Source of the DNA: Stenogyne calaminthoides
Taxonomy: Eukaryota; Streptophyta; Magnoliopsida; Lamiales; Lamiaceae
Assembly: GCA_037126765.1 (NCBI GenBank)
Contig: JBBCBC010000001.1
Span: forward strand, 22,090,622 to 22,154,621
DNA: 64,000 nucleotides
Direction of reading: 5' to 3'
Below are positions 1 to 10,131 of the stretch, in pieces. The notes below the pieces were generated by a model. It was not told where the DNA came from. It worked only from the letters and a program-made list of their open reading frames with translations, and searched no databases. Position 1 is the first letter of the stretch. Each line of letters opens with the position of its first letter. Position numbers and translations under genes: made by a program.

Positions 1-195
1 GGCGTTGAAGCGTATGATGCATATCGAGATGAACAATTTCTTCTTAGAGCAGTCCTCTTATGGACAATCAACGATTTTCCAGCTTATGGAAATTTAACAG
101 GATGTTATGTGAAAGGATATCGTGCATGTCCAATTTGTGGTGAAGACACATATGCAAAATGGTCATCAGGTTTTAAAGAGTGTTGCGGGAATTAG
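1..195 (+). pseudogene. TNP2-like CACTA transposase fragment
   Basis: Frame 1 is open from the first base to a TAG at about 193-195. It reads LLWTINDFPAYGNLTG, then a C-P-I-C motif about 15 residues later. This is a conserved stretch of the TNP2/Transposase_21 family of En/Spm transposases (family knowledge). The frame ends where the family normally continues, so this is a 3'-truncated remnant. It belongs to the same element as the Ulp1-like exons downstream. The cut-and-paste transposase would act in the nucleus, but this copy cannot be functional. Confidence 0.8.
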
Positions 196-365
196 GTGCA
201 ATTGGGGGAAAAAGAGTCGTAATCTTCAAACAAATGAGGATGAATGCAAATCATGTTGGAAAAAGAGCTGGAGACTTTGATAAAGAAACCAAGAAAAAAT
301 GCTATGTGGAAAGTAATTCAATTAATTAATTCTGAATTAATTTTTTTAATTTGTTCCTGAACTAG

Positions 366-636
366 GCTCCTAAGCAACCAGATTTTGAGCAATGTGGATA
401 TTTTGTACTCCGATTCATGAGATAAATCATTGAATTTGATGGACCATTGGATATATCTTCAATGCAGCATCTGGTAATATTATTAGTGTTCCTTTCCTAA
501 ATTATATATTCCTTCCTTTAATTTAAATGTGTTGTAGTTTATAGTATTAATATATATTTCATAGTTCAAGGAGAGATCTTACACTAAAGCACAAATTAGT
601 TATATGTTGTCGAGTAGTGAAGGTACGTAAAGACGC
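366..636 (+). pseudogene. Ulp1-like (C48) cysteine-protease fragment of the CACTA element
   Basis: An open stretch after an AG acceptor (exon about 366-473) reads PKQPDFEQCGYFVLRFMR. This matches the active-site region of plant transposon Ulp1/C48 peptidases, where an upstream Gln is followed by the catalytic Cys in a CGYY(V)M context. A TAG/TAA-type stop follows the RFMR. A second candidate exon (about 565-635) continues in phase with FKERSYTKAQ and ends before GTACGT. Ulp1-like domains are known passengers of plant CACTA and MULE elements. One in-frame stop and the missing upstream catalytic His and Asp make it a relic. Confidence 0.55.
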
Positions 637-1249
637 ACAATGAGTTCCTCATTTTGGTTTTGTGGAATAGAATGTATGTTATTGTCTTTTTATGGTAATA
701 GTTGTTGGTATATATGGTGTGTGTAGTTGTTTTTGTTGATAGAAGTGTTATTTTGTGAACTTAAATTGTATAATTGTTGTTTTGATGTGCTTAATTAGTC
801 ACTATAGTTGCTGGTTTGGTGTGCTTGAGTTGCTGTTTTTTCTGTTTTGAGGAGTTGTTTGATTTATATTCATGTAAATTGTAAGAACTAGTATTGAAGA
901 GGTTGTAAGGATTTAATCTGTTTTGCTGATTCCCTTTTATATATTAGTATTGAAGAATTATTATAGATTTATATTCATGTAAATTGTAATTTTCTTTTGT
1001 AGTTACAGTAGAGGTTGGTTTTACCACAGAGATCAACGACCATGGTTCACTATTAGAAAGGCTGCGAATTTGAAATATGCTAGCACTTTCGATGTTTGTT
1101 TCTGTGTGTATAACTAATTTTACTTTTGAAATGATGATTGAGTGGGATGGATCGATATTGGAACTTTTGGTACTTTGATATTGTATTTTGGTATATTTCA
1201 ATATTAATTGTTTTTGGTCAGGGATAACGAAATTTTTTGTATACAAAAA

Positions 1250-1800
1250 CAGATAATTTAATTAACAACAACAGATAACTTTTGTTGTCTATTTGTAAAT
1301 AGTTAACAAATTTTTTAAACAAAGACAACATATACTTTCTGTTGTCTATATATAATTAGACAACGAATATTATTTGTAGAAAGACTATGGTTAAATTCAG
1401 TTGTCTATCTATGAACAGATAACGGATAATGTTCGTGGTCTGATTTAGAATAGATAACATATATAGTTTTAAAAAGACTACGGTTAAATTCAGTTGTCTA
1501 TCTATGAACAGATAACGAATATATTTTAAAAGGACAACGGATAAGTTCGTGGTCTGATTTAGAATAGATGACAGATATAATTTTAAAAAGATTACGGTTA
1601 AATTCAGTTGTCTATCTATGAACAGATAACAGATATATTTAAAACAGACAACGGATAATGTTCGTGGTCTAGTTGAGAATAGATGACGGATGTATGTCCG
1701 TCTTCTATTACCGGGGGTCTACGACAACCCCCAGCGAGACAACGGATATTTTAGTACATAGATGACGGATAATATCCGTCATCTATTAGCTTTTTTGTAG
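1250..1800 (+). repeat. CACTA subterminal repeat field
   Basis: At least three degenerate copies of a block of about 110-120 bp contain TTGTCTATCTATGAACAGAT and GTTCGTGGTCTGATTTAGAA. They lead into a short inverted pair (GACGGATAATATCCGTC) just before the terminus. Subterminal repeats like these are the binding sites of TNPA-type proteins in CACTA elements (family knowledge). Confidence 0.7.
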
Positions 1801-1804
1801 TCGT

Positions 1805-2125
1805 GGTATATATATATATATGTAAGTAGTAGTACCTCAATAAATGGGGACACATTCAAATTTTGATAAGAATTGGATAAACGAGTTTATTTGTGATGTC
1901 ACGAAAGGAAAACTCTACGACAAATACATGTCGTCTTATATTGAGGAAGCAGCGCCCATGAAGAAGAAAAAGAAAAAAAAATTACTTTCAGGTAGAAATT
2001 TTATCAAACTATTACTCTAAGTACAATTTATTTTGCTATTATTCAAAAATAAAATTGCACTTGCACATATTCGATTACAAAATGTGCAAATTCAACTACA
2101 TAGGTGCAAATGTAAAAAAAAAAAA
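1805..2125. other. AT-rich spacer, nothing recognised
   Basis: It contains a short purine-rich stretch (AAGAAGAAAAAGAAAAAAAA near 1960-1981) and no supportable gene, RNA or transposon end. Confidence 0.4.
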
Positions 2126-3805
2126 GGATTATATTTTTTGTAATTTAATAACTTTGCATTGTTTTGAAATTAGTCCCGATTGTTTTGACATTTTGATTTT
2201 GGTTGTGTAAGTTTTTGGAAATTTTTAATTGGTCTGGCTCCAGCAAGTTACCATATGGTAACTTGCCACTTTTGTGTTTGTTTTTGAGAATTATATTTTT
2301 TGTAGTCCAATAACCTTGCATCATTTTGAAATTAGTCTCAATTGTTTTAACTTTTTTATTTTGGTCCTGTAAGTTCTCGAAAATTTTGAAATTGGTCCAC
2401 GAATCGTCTCTAGCAGGTTACAAACCGATAACCTACGACGTGTAATATTTTCACTTTCTTTTATTATAATGCGCCAACTGACATTTTTTTATCTAAATAT
2501 GAAGGCGGGTTCAGGTTGGGTTTTTGGATGGATTTCTGATATAACAATTTATAAATCTGAAGGCAGATTGGGTTTTAGGATGGATTTCAGGTATAGAAAC
2601 TTATAAAATCGATTAGGGTCGTGCCAGGCCAAAACTGACCCGAAAACTTAATTTACAAATCTCAATCTGACCGGACTCGAAGCTCGCAATTTCTAGATCT
2701 CACAAATCCAATCTATACCCTACCACTTTTGTTAAAACAGACACCACCACCTTTAAATAGGTAGTGCAAATGCTCACCGAATCCATCAATTTAACCAAAC
2801 ATGCCTTCAAATCGAATTCAAACCATATTTCGGGGTGGCACCGTACAAAAAAAAATAGGGTTCAAGCTCTACGAAAGGAGAAATAACATGAACAACGATG
2901 ATTAATACCTTTCTAACGGACAAATTTCTCAAAAGTTGCCACGGAAGCCCTAAATCTTGTCGTCGAGCATTCTCGATTTCCCATTGTTGGTTCTCGGCCC
3001 GGCAACACCGATGAATGAGGATAAAACCTTGACGCCAAGACTGCCTTTGTTGGAATAGAAAAAAGCAACCGCGGAGAAGAAATTCTACCTGCATCCGTCG
3101 CTGAGGACAGCGGCGAAGGATGCTGTGCCGCAACTGTTGGCATTTTTTTCCGGTGACGTCGTTGAGAAATTCGGGGTCTTCGTCATGAAGAAATTGGATT
3201 TATTGAAAATTGATACAATTGATAGGTCGCAAAATCTCATAGTTGAATCATGAGATTATCGCTATCAATCGTTGAGAGTTTTGAGATTTATGATTTTCGT
3301 CGTTGTCCAAAAGAGAAGAGAAGCACATTGATTTTGGATTTATGAGTTTTTATTTGCTTAAGTGTGAGTGTGAGGACGCAATGTAGTCGGGTAGATTTTT
3401 ATTCAGGTCGGGCTTGAGAGGTATAGTGTTTTGAACTTTATGTGAAGAGGGGTGTTTTCCGGGTGTTTAGGGTCGGTTTTGGTTTGATTCAACCCGATCC
3501 AATTTTATAAGTTGATATATCTAATTTCATCCTAAAACCCGATTTGAACCCGCCTTCAGATATTTTAGATTAAAAAATTCAAAATGGAACATTAAAAAAA
3601 TGAAAAAAAAAACACACGTGGCAGGTTATCGGTTCGGTAACTTGCTGGAGCTGGTTCTTGGACCAATTTCAAAATTTACAAAAAATTATTGGACCAAAAT
3701 AAAAAAGTCAAAACAATCGGGATCGATTTCAAAACGATCCAAAATTATTAGACTATAAAAAATATAATCCCAAAAAATAATAAACATGTGGCAGGTTACC
3801 GAACA

Positions 3806-3920
3806 GGACGAGTGATTAACGCATAAGAACCAGCCCTTGGGAGGGGAACAACAACTGGAAACGGCTGCCAATACCCCGTAGGCTGAGGAGCAAAAGGAAA
3901 AATCCGCCTGAAAAGGGGCT
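3806..3920 (+). rRNA. rrn16: Plastid 16S rRNA fragment (nuclear plastid DNA, pseudogene)
   Basis: The stretch GCATAAGAACCAGCCCTTGG, then ACTGGAAACGGCTGCCAATA and CCCCGTAGGCTGAGGAGCAA, is the early part of chloroplast 16S rRNA in sense orientation. It departs from the plastid sequence at several sites, mostly G>A and C>T, as expected of old nuclear plastid DNA. It covers about 115 nt of a gene of about 1.5 kb, so it is non-functional. It joins the 23S fragment directly, and both lie between inverted repeats of a DNA transposon. Confidence 0.88.
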
Positions 3921-3931
3921 TTACGCCTTTT

Positions 3932-3977
<46 letters not shown>

Positions 3978-4160
3978 TGTTATAGTTACTGTCGTCGTTC
4001 ACCAGGGCTTCGGTCGCCGACTCCCCTATCATCAAGTCACCAACTTCCTTGACCTTCTGACACTAGGCAGGCGTCAGCCTCCATACATGGTCTTACGACT
4101 TTGTAGGGACCTGTATTTTTGGTAAACAGTCGCCCGAGACTGGTCACTATGACCCCTTTT
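3919..4160 (-). rRNA. rrn23: Plastid 23S rRNA fragment (nuclear plastid DNA, pseudogene)
   Basis: On the - strand this reads through AACTATAACAGTCCTAAGGT and AGCGAAATTCCTTGTCGGGT, among the most conserved stretches of 23S rRNA domain IV, with plastid-type sequence upstream (CAAGGAAGTTGGTGACTTGA). It covers about 240 nt and carries many transition-type changes. It lies tail to tail with the 16S fragment, an arrangement not found in the plastid rrn operon. The pair is therefore a rearranged nuclear insert and not an rRNA gene. Confidence 0.9.
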
Positions 4161-4290
4161 GTTGGCCGATTCTTAGACCAATTTTAATTTTTTTTTAAAT
4201 TTACGGGACCAAAATCAAAAAGTCAAAACAATTGAGACTAATTTCAAAATGGTGCCACGTTATTAGGCTACAAAAAATAAAAAAAAAAAT

Positions 4291-4475
4291 TGTATCTTAA
4301 AGCAATAGTAAAAAAATAAATAATAATTATACCTTAGAGGCACTCTAGAACTATAAAGTTATATACCTAGTATTTTGGAACTACAGCGTGACACTATTCC
4401 AATATCTTTTTTTAAATTAATTTGCACCCCATGCTTGAGTTATATTTTGGTTAGTTTTCAAGCATCAATGTTAAA
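4291..4475. other. AT-rich spacer
   Basis: No gene or repeat boundary is recognised between the inverted-repeat element and the next MITE. Confidence 0.3.
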
Positions 4476-4914
4476 GAGAAAAAAATATTTTTAGACCCAT
4501 TATAACTTGGGGGAGGGGTTGTGTTTTAAGAACAATAATTTTACGGGCTTGAAAATCTAGTACAATATGCTTTAAAATCTATGAATGTAGGACAATATGT
4601 TTAGAATTTGTAAGTGTAGGACAATCGAGTCCGAATAAGCCCAAAACTGGGTTAAAATGTCACGTGACTTGCACGATTGTCCTACATTTAAAAATTTACG
4701 AACTTGTGAATGTTGGACACTATGTTTTCAAAATTTGTGAATTTAGGACAATCTTGCAACTAACGTGACATTTCAGCCCTATTTGGGCTTATTCGAGCTC
4801 GATTGTCATACATTTACAAATTTTAAAACATATTTTCATATATTTACAAGCTCATAAAATTATTATCCTTAAAACACAACTCCTAGTTACTGACTTAAAA
4901 AAATATTATTCCCC
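4476..4914. mobile_element. Foldback MITE family A, copy 1
   Basis: This is an almost fully palindromic element of about 440 bp. The left arm contains TTGTGTTTTAAGAACAATAA and the right arm contains its inverse, TTATTATCCTTAAAACACAA; inner arms carry repeated GTAGGACAATATG motifs. It matches 33733-34171 and 55322-55748, which have 9-bp TSDs. The flanks here (AATGTTAAA and AATTTTTTA) agree in 7 of 9 positions. The 9-bp TSD suggests Mutator-type mobilisation. Confidence 0.75.
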
Positions 4915-5027
4915 AATTTTTAATGAACTTGTACTTTATAAATTAATAAGAGATACTCCTACACTAAAAACTGATTATTTAGATACTTTGGAACAACCCC
5001 ATAAATCTATCTCATCAACCAAATTAG

Positions 5028-5261
5028 GAGTGGATGTCATGTGCACCGGGTGCACCGAGCACTCATAGTATATTTTAGAAGTGTGCAACTATACAAAACA
5101 GAAACATGCAACTATTCCTAACAGAAGCATGCAACTATGTTCCCATATTAACAATTGCACTTTTCTATGTAAATAAGTCGCATTTTTCAGCATAACAAGT
5201 TGCACGCTTCTAAAATGCACTATGAGCGTACGGTGCACCTGGGTGCATACAAGACCTTGCT
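5028..5261. mobile_element. MITE family B (GTGCACC type), copy with perfect 9-bp TSD
   Basis: This 234-bp element has inverted ends of about 55 bp containing GGGTGCACCG and ATTTTAGAAG.GTGCAAC. It is flanked by a perfect 9-bp direct repeat CCAAATTAG (5019-5027 and 5262-5270). The same family occurs at 50945-51173 and 57919-58066, with fragments near 15238 and 26000. The TSD length points to the Mutator superfamily. Confidence 0.88.
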
Positions 5262-5270
5262 CCAAATTAG

Positions 5271-5531
5271 AGATGTTAAAAGTCCATAACTATAGGATTA
5301 ACCCATTTAATCCCCGAAAAATAGGTAAGAGCTTGCTTTTCCTAGCCCGTTTAAATTCAACCCTAATCCTATATGCGTTTTATCATTTTTTTATTTAATT
5401 GTAATATAATTATATAATAACTTTAGTAACAATTTATTTTTATTGTTGTATGTTAGATGAATATGAATGACAAGATAACATTTTGTTCAAATAAAAATAA
5501 AATGTTGAATATATATAAAGTGTTGTTATCT
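5271..5531. other. AT-rich spacer
   Basis: No gene or repeat is recognised before the CACTA terminus. Confidence 0.3.
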
Positions 5532-5539
5532 CACTACGA

Positions 5540-6010
5540 AAAAGACGCCTTTTAGAGACGAAAATTTTGAGACTGAGACGGAGTAGAGACGGATTTGGGA
5601 CGGAAGTAGTCTAACGGTCAAAATTGACCATATTTGAGACGGTTTTATAAACCGTCTCAATTTGGGACGCCTTTGAGACGGATTTGGGACGGAAAATCCC
5701 CTAATCCATAAACGCCGTCGTTTGGTTTAAATTTTGAGACGGTTTTTTCCGTCTCAAAACGAACGGGTCATTTTTTAGATGGATTGGAAACGAATTTGAG
5801 ACGGATTTGTGACCCGGAAAACCACACCTACCACCCATAATTATGCCCGCCTTATTTGAGACGGAAATACCATCTCAAATTTTGAATTTCATTTAGAGAC
5901 GGTAAAACTGTCTCAAAATTTTGGACGCGTGTCGCCTCCACCGCCCACTTTGACCTCTCATATTTTGGCACGATTTTAAATCGATTTTGAGAGGGAAATA
6001 CCGTCTCAAA
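5540..6010 (+). repeat. Left subterminal repeats of the outer CACTA
   Basis: Many direct and inverted copies of GAGACGGTTTT, GAGACGGATTTGGGACGG and CCGTCTCAAA occur, matching the right subterminal field at 13200-13620. They are likely transposase-binding repeats. Confidence 0.8.
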
Positions 6011-7269
6011 TTTTGCAAATATATACTCAGATTTACCCTAAAATTTCCACCGTGCCCATTTCCATCTCAGATTTCCACCGCGCCCAATTTACCCTCGTCT
6101 TCCCCAATTTCCATCGCGCCCGCCGCCCGCCGGCGCAGTCCTCTACTAATCCGACGGTAAGTTTTTTAACTGTTATTCTTCAAGTCATGCTGAGTTAATT
6201 TATTAGATATATATTGTTGTAAATTAAACATATGCAATTAAAGAAAATCACACTATCATGTTTGTGCCATCAAATCATCAATCCTCACCGAAGCAAGCTT
6301 GATGTAATGTACAATATTATTCGATCATTTAATTTGATTTAATGTTTCAGTTTGAATTTCTTTTGTTTTTTGTAGTCCCATTTTTCCAATTAACTTGGGT
6401 CTATCTACAGATTGTTTTTAAAGGATTTGGTACGTAATCCATGAATATCCCTGATAGAGAATATAAGGGGTGAAGCAAAATTTCATCGCTGGTGTAACAT
6501 TATATTGGCTAGATACATAGATAATTGAAATTTGGTTTTTGTATTTTTAACAATGTTTTGAAGAACTCTATTAACAAAACAATCTAGCCTATTATGAAAA
6601 TAAAAATAAAAAATCAAAGTGGAACAGGGTCTTAATTTTTGTCCAACTATATATATATCCTCACTATAAAGATTCATATTAAATGATCGGATACATGACA
6701 CAAATGAATTTGGTTCATGTCATCCTCTTTTATTAATGTAAGTGACATGAAATGTGTTGACATGCATTATTGTTTTCTTTTTCTCATGCATATGTTTTAA
6801 TTTCTAAGAAACACTACAAAAAACGCGCGTTTTACCGACGGAAATTAGCGACGGTAATAAAAATCGTCGCAAATAGCGACGGTTTTTACGACGGTTACAG
6901 TCAAATGGTCAAAGTCAACAATTTTAGCGACGGTTTTAGCTACGGTTTTAGCGACGTTTTGGACTAATCCCTTTAGCGACGGTATTAGCGACGGTTTTTG
7001 CGACGGATTTAGCGACGGTTTTGGCTACGGATTAGCGACCGTTTTTTTTTTAATTTAATTTAAAAAAAAAATTAAAATATTAATTATGTATTTTTTTTTT
7101 ATGTTTCAGGATTATACAAGATTTTTTAAATGTTGTTAATGCACCTTACCGTATATTTAATTTATAGTCACTTGGAGAAGAGTTCCACCTGACCGTAGTC
7201 AGATTTATTTCGAGGAGTTTACGGTATAAAATTTAATTCATAGTATATTTAAATATATATATATATATT

Positions 7270-9245
7270 GACTAAAAGTAGTACTTGTTTAAATAGAAAA
7301 ATAGTACTTATTTAAATGAAAGTATTACTTGTTAAATGAAAAAAAATATTACTTAAGTTTAAATAGAGAAGTAGTACTTGTTTAAATAGAAAAGTAGTAC
7401 TTGTTTAAATGAAAAGTAGTACTTGTTTAAATAGAAAAACATTACTTGTTTAAATAGAAAAGTAGTACTTGTTTAAATAGAAAAGTAGTACTTGGTTAAA
7501 TGAAAAGTATTACTTGTTTAAATTAAAAGTATTGTTTAAATAATAGAAAATATTACTTGTTTAAATGAAAGGTATTACTTGTTTAAATGAAAACTATTAC
7601 TTGTTAAATGAAAAGTATTACTTGTTTAAATAGAAAGGTAGTAGTTGTTTAAATAGAAAAGTAGTACTTGTTTAAATGAAAAGTAGTAGTTGTTTAAATG
7701 AAAAGTATTACTTGTTTAAATAGAAAAGTATTACTTGTTTAAACAGAAAAGCATTACTTGTTTAAATGAAAAGTAGTACTTGTTTAAATGAAAAGTATTA
7801 TTTATTTAAATGAAAGGTATTACTTGTTTAAATGAAAAGTAGTACTTGTTTAAATGAAAAGTAATACTTGTTTAAATGCAAAGTATTACTTGTTTAAATA
7901 GAAAAGTGGTACTTGTTTAAATAGAAAAGTATTACTTGTTTAAATTAAAAGTATTACTTATTTAAATAATAGAAAGTATTACTTGTTTAAATGAAAGGTA
8001 TTACTTGTTTAAATGAAAAATATTACTTGTTAAATGAGAAGTAGTACTTGTTTAAATGAAAAGTATTACTTGTTTAAATAGAAAAGTATTACTTGTTTAA
8101 ATAGAAAAGTATTACTTGTAGTACTTGGTTAAATGAAAAGTAGTACTTGGTTAAATTAAAAGTATTATTTAAATAATAGAAAGTATTACTTGTTTAAATG
8201 AAAGGTATTACTTGTTTTAATGAAAAGTATTACTTGATAAATAAAAAGTATTACTTGTTTAAATAGAAAAGTACTAGTTGTTTAAATATAAAAGTAGTAC
8301 TTGTTTAAATAGAAAAATATTACTTGTTTAAATAGAAAAGTAGTACTTGTTTAAATAGAAAAGTATTACTTGTTTAAATGAAAAGTAGTACTTGTTTAAA
8401 TAGAAAGTAATACTTTTTTAAATAGAAAAGTAGTACTTGTTTAAATGAAAAGTATTGCTTGTTAAATTAAAAGTATTACTTGTTTAAATAAAAAAGTAGT
8501 ACTTGTTTAAATAGAAAAGTAGTACTTGTTTAAATGAAAAGTAATACTTGTTTAAATAGAAAAGTAGTACTTGTTTAAATGAAAAATATTACTTGTTAAA
8601 TTAAAAGTATTACTTGTTTAAATATAAAAGTAGTACTTGTTTAAATAGAAAAAGTATTACTTGTTTAAATAGAAAGTAATACTTTTTTAAATAGAAAAGT
8701 AGTACTTGTTTAAATGAAAAGTATTACTTGTTAAATTAAAAGGATTACTTGTTTAAATAGAAAAGCAGTACTTGTTTAAATAGAAAAGTAGTACTTGTTT
8801 AAATGAAAAGTAATACTTGTTTAAATGAAAGGTATTATATATTTAAATGAAAGGTATTACTTGTTTAAATGAGAAGTAGTACTTGTTAAAATGAAAAGTA
8901 ATACTTGTTTAAATGAAAAGTTGTACTTGTTTAAATAGAAAGTATCACTTGTTTAAATGAAAAGTAGTAGTTGTTTAAATAGAAAAGTAGTACTTGTTTA
9001 AATGAAAAGTAGTACTTGTTTAAATAGAAAAGTATTACTTGTTTAAACAGAAAAGTAGTACTTGTTTAAATAGAAAAGTAGTACTTGGTTAAATGAAAAA
9101 CATTATTTGTTTAAATTAAAAGTATTACTTATTAAAATAGAAAGTATTGCTTGTTTAAATGAAAAGTAGTACTTGTTAAATAGAAAGTATTACTTGTTTA
9201 AATAGAAAGTAGTACTTTTTTAAATAGATAGTAGTATTTGTTTAA
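7270..9245. repeat. Roughly 22-bp AT-rich minisatellite inside the nested CACTA
   Basis: About 2 kb is built from variants of GTTTAAATAGAAAAGTAGTACTT. Units differ by A/T content, by TAGTACTT versus TATTACTT, and by GAAAAG versus TAGAAAAG, and number roughly 85-90. Runs of variant order recur (for example near 7520, 7960 and 8150), suggesting duplication of higher-order blocks. The same array in inverse orientation occurs at 60590-63255. Confidence 0.92.
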
Positions 9246-9599
9246 AAAAATGAATTTTTAGGACATATACAATTTTAAAAGAATATAATCATTTATTTAT
9301 AATTTATAATATAAAAAATACATATAATTAGTATTTTAAAGATTATTAGATAGTTAAATTAAATAAATGAAATAAAAAAATTAAAAAAAAAGTTTAAAAA
9401 TCGAATTAAAAATAAATAAATTAATATATTTTAATATAATACAATTTAATTTAAATTTATAAATAAATAAAAAATAAAAATTATTATGTTAAAATGTGGT
9501 TAAATCATTAAATTAGATAATTGAAATAAATGATTTTAAAAAAAAATTGAAAAAAAAATGATTTTTAGGACATGTAGAATTAATTTCATTAAGTAAACG

Positions 9600-9835
9600 C
9601 AAGAAAGCAAGTGCCCGATCGGTTTGATCCTCGCTCAGGCGCCCACAGGTCCCGTGTTCGGTCCCCCTTGAGAGCGAAAATTTACCTCATTTAATTGGGA
9701 GACTTGGTGGCTTATATATGATATGCTTGGTGGTTGGGTTCGACATGGTCCGTGGTTCGGGTGGTTCGGTGCCCACCCAGACACCCCCTGGGCTCGAGTT
9801 CGAACCACCGTGAACCATTTTTTTCGTAAATTCAC
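9600..9835. repeat. GC-richer block shared by both minisatellite CACTA copies
   Basis: The block includes GTCCGTGGTTCGGGTGGTTCGG and GACACCCCCTGGGCTCGAG-type sequence, and is repeated in inverse orientation at about 60030-60230. Short open frames are present but no protein family is recognised. Despite TTCGA motifs it lacks a tRNA fold that I can see. Confidence 0.6.
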
Positions 9836-10131
9836 GCTTTAGCGATGGTTTTAGCGACGGATTTAATAATTTTTTTTAAAAATTATTTAAAAATATTATT
9901 AAAAAAAATTATTAAAAAAAAACGTCGCTAAATCCGTCGCTAATCAGCGACGGTCACAAAAACCCGTCGCTACGGTTAGCGACCCTCCATTTAATGTCGA
10001 TTTTTTTTCTGTCGCCAAAACCGTCGCTAATGTCGTTAGCGACGGTTTTTTCCGTCGCTAAAACCGTCGTTAAACCCCGTCTTTTTTGTAGTGAAACTTA
10101 ATCTTAATAATATTGTTACTAATTGAATACA

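Larger units (their letters stand above)
1..1804 (+). mobile_element. CACTA (En/Spm) transposon, 3' part, truncated by window start
   Basis: The segment starts inside a TNP2-like transposase remnant, continues through an Ulp1-protease-like remnant, and ends in a field of short subterminal repeats. The last bases read TTTTTTGTAG followed by TCGTG, close to the GTAGTG end of CACTA elements but with one extra base. The order of coding remnants, then subterminal repeats, then terminus fits the 3' half of a CACTA element. The 5' half lies outside the window, so no TSD can be tested. Coding parts are broken by stops, so it is not autonomous. Confidence 0.75.
2126..4290. mobile_element. Non-autonomous long-inverted-repeat DNA element
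   Basis: The left end (2126-2276) and right end (about 4170-4290) are inverted copies of one sequence of roughly 110 bp, with GATTATATTTTTTGTAG and GAAATTAGT..CAATTGTTTTGACTTTTTGATTTTGG as landmarks. A second, inner pair of longer inverted repeats lies at about 2280-2640 and 3440-3790. The arms carry the palindromic motif AAGTTACCATATGGTAACTT. The central 2750-3400 is less AT-rich and has short ORFs on the - strand that I cannot assign to any family. No clear TSD was found. It resembles non-autonomous MULE or foldback elements, but the superfamily is uncertain. Confidence 0.65.
6812..10093 (+). mobile_element. Non-autonomous CACTA nested in the outer CACTA
   Basis: It starts with CACTACAAAAAACGCGCG and ends with CCCCGTCTTTTTTGTAGTG, and is flanked by a perfect TSD AAA (6809-6811 and 10094-10096). 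The subterminal regions hold many GCGACGGTTTT and CCGTCGCTAA motifs. The body is a long minisatellite (about 7270-9245) followed by AT-rich DNA and a 230-bp GC-richer block (9600-9835). No transposase gene is present. A related copy lies inverted at 59798-63722 with a different TSD, so the two insertions were independent. Confidence 0.93.

Noticed and set aside
2807..3143. Overlapping - strand frames of 108 and 76 codons
   Set aside because: They lie between transposon inverted repeats, have no recognised domain and no supporting signals.
3806..4160. Functional rRNA gene
   Set aside because: Only about 115 and 240 nt in opposite orientations with many substitutions; a nuclear plastid insert explains it.
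7270..9245. CRISPR-like array because of regular short repeats
   Set aside because: Units are directly tandem without unique spacers, in a plant transposon.
9600..9835. Possible tRNA gene because of GGTTTGATCC and TTCGA motifs
   Set aside because: No cloverleaf can be drawn, and the block is repeated as part of the CACTA element at 60030-60230.
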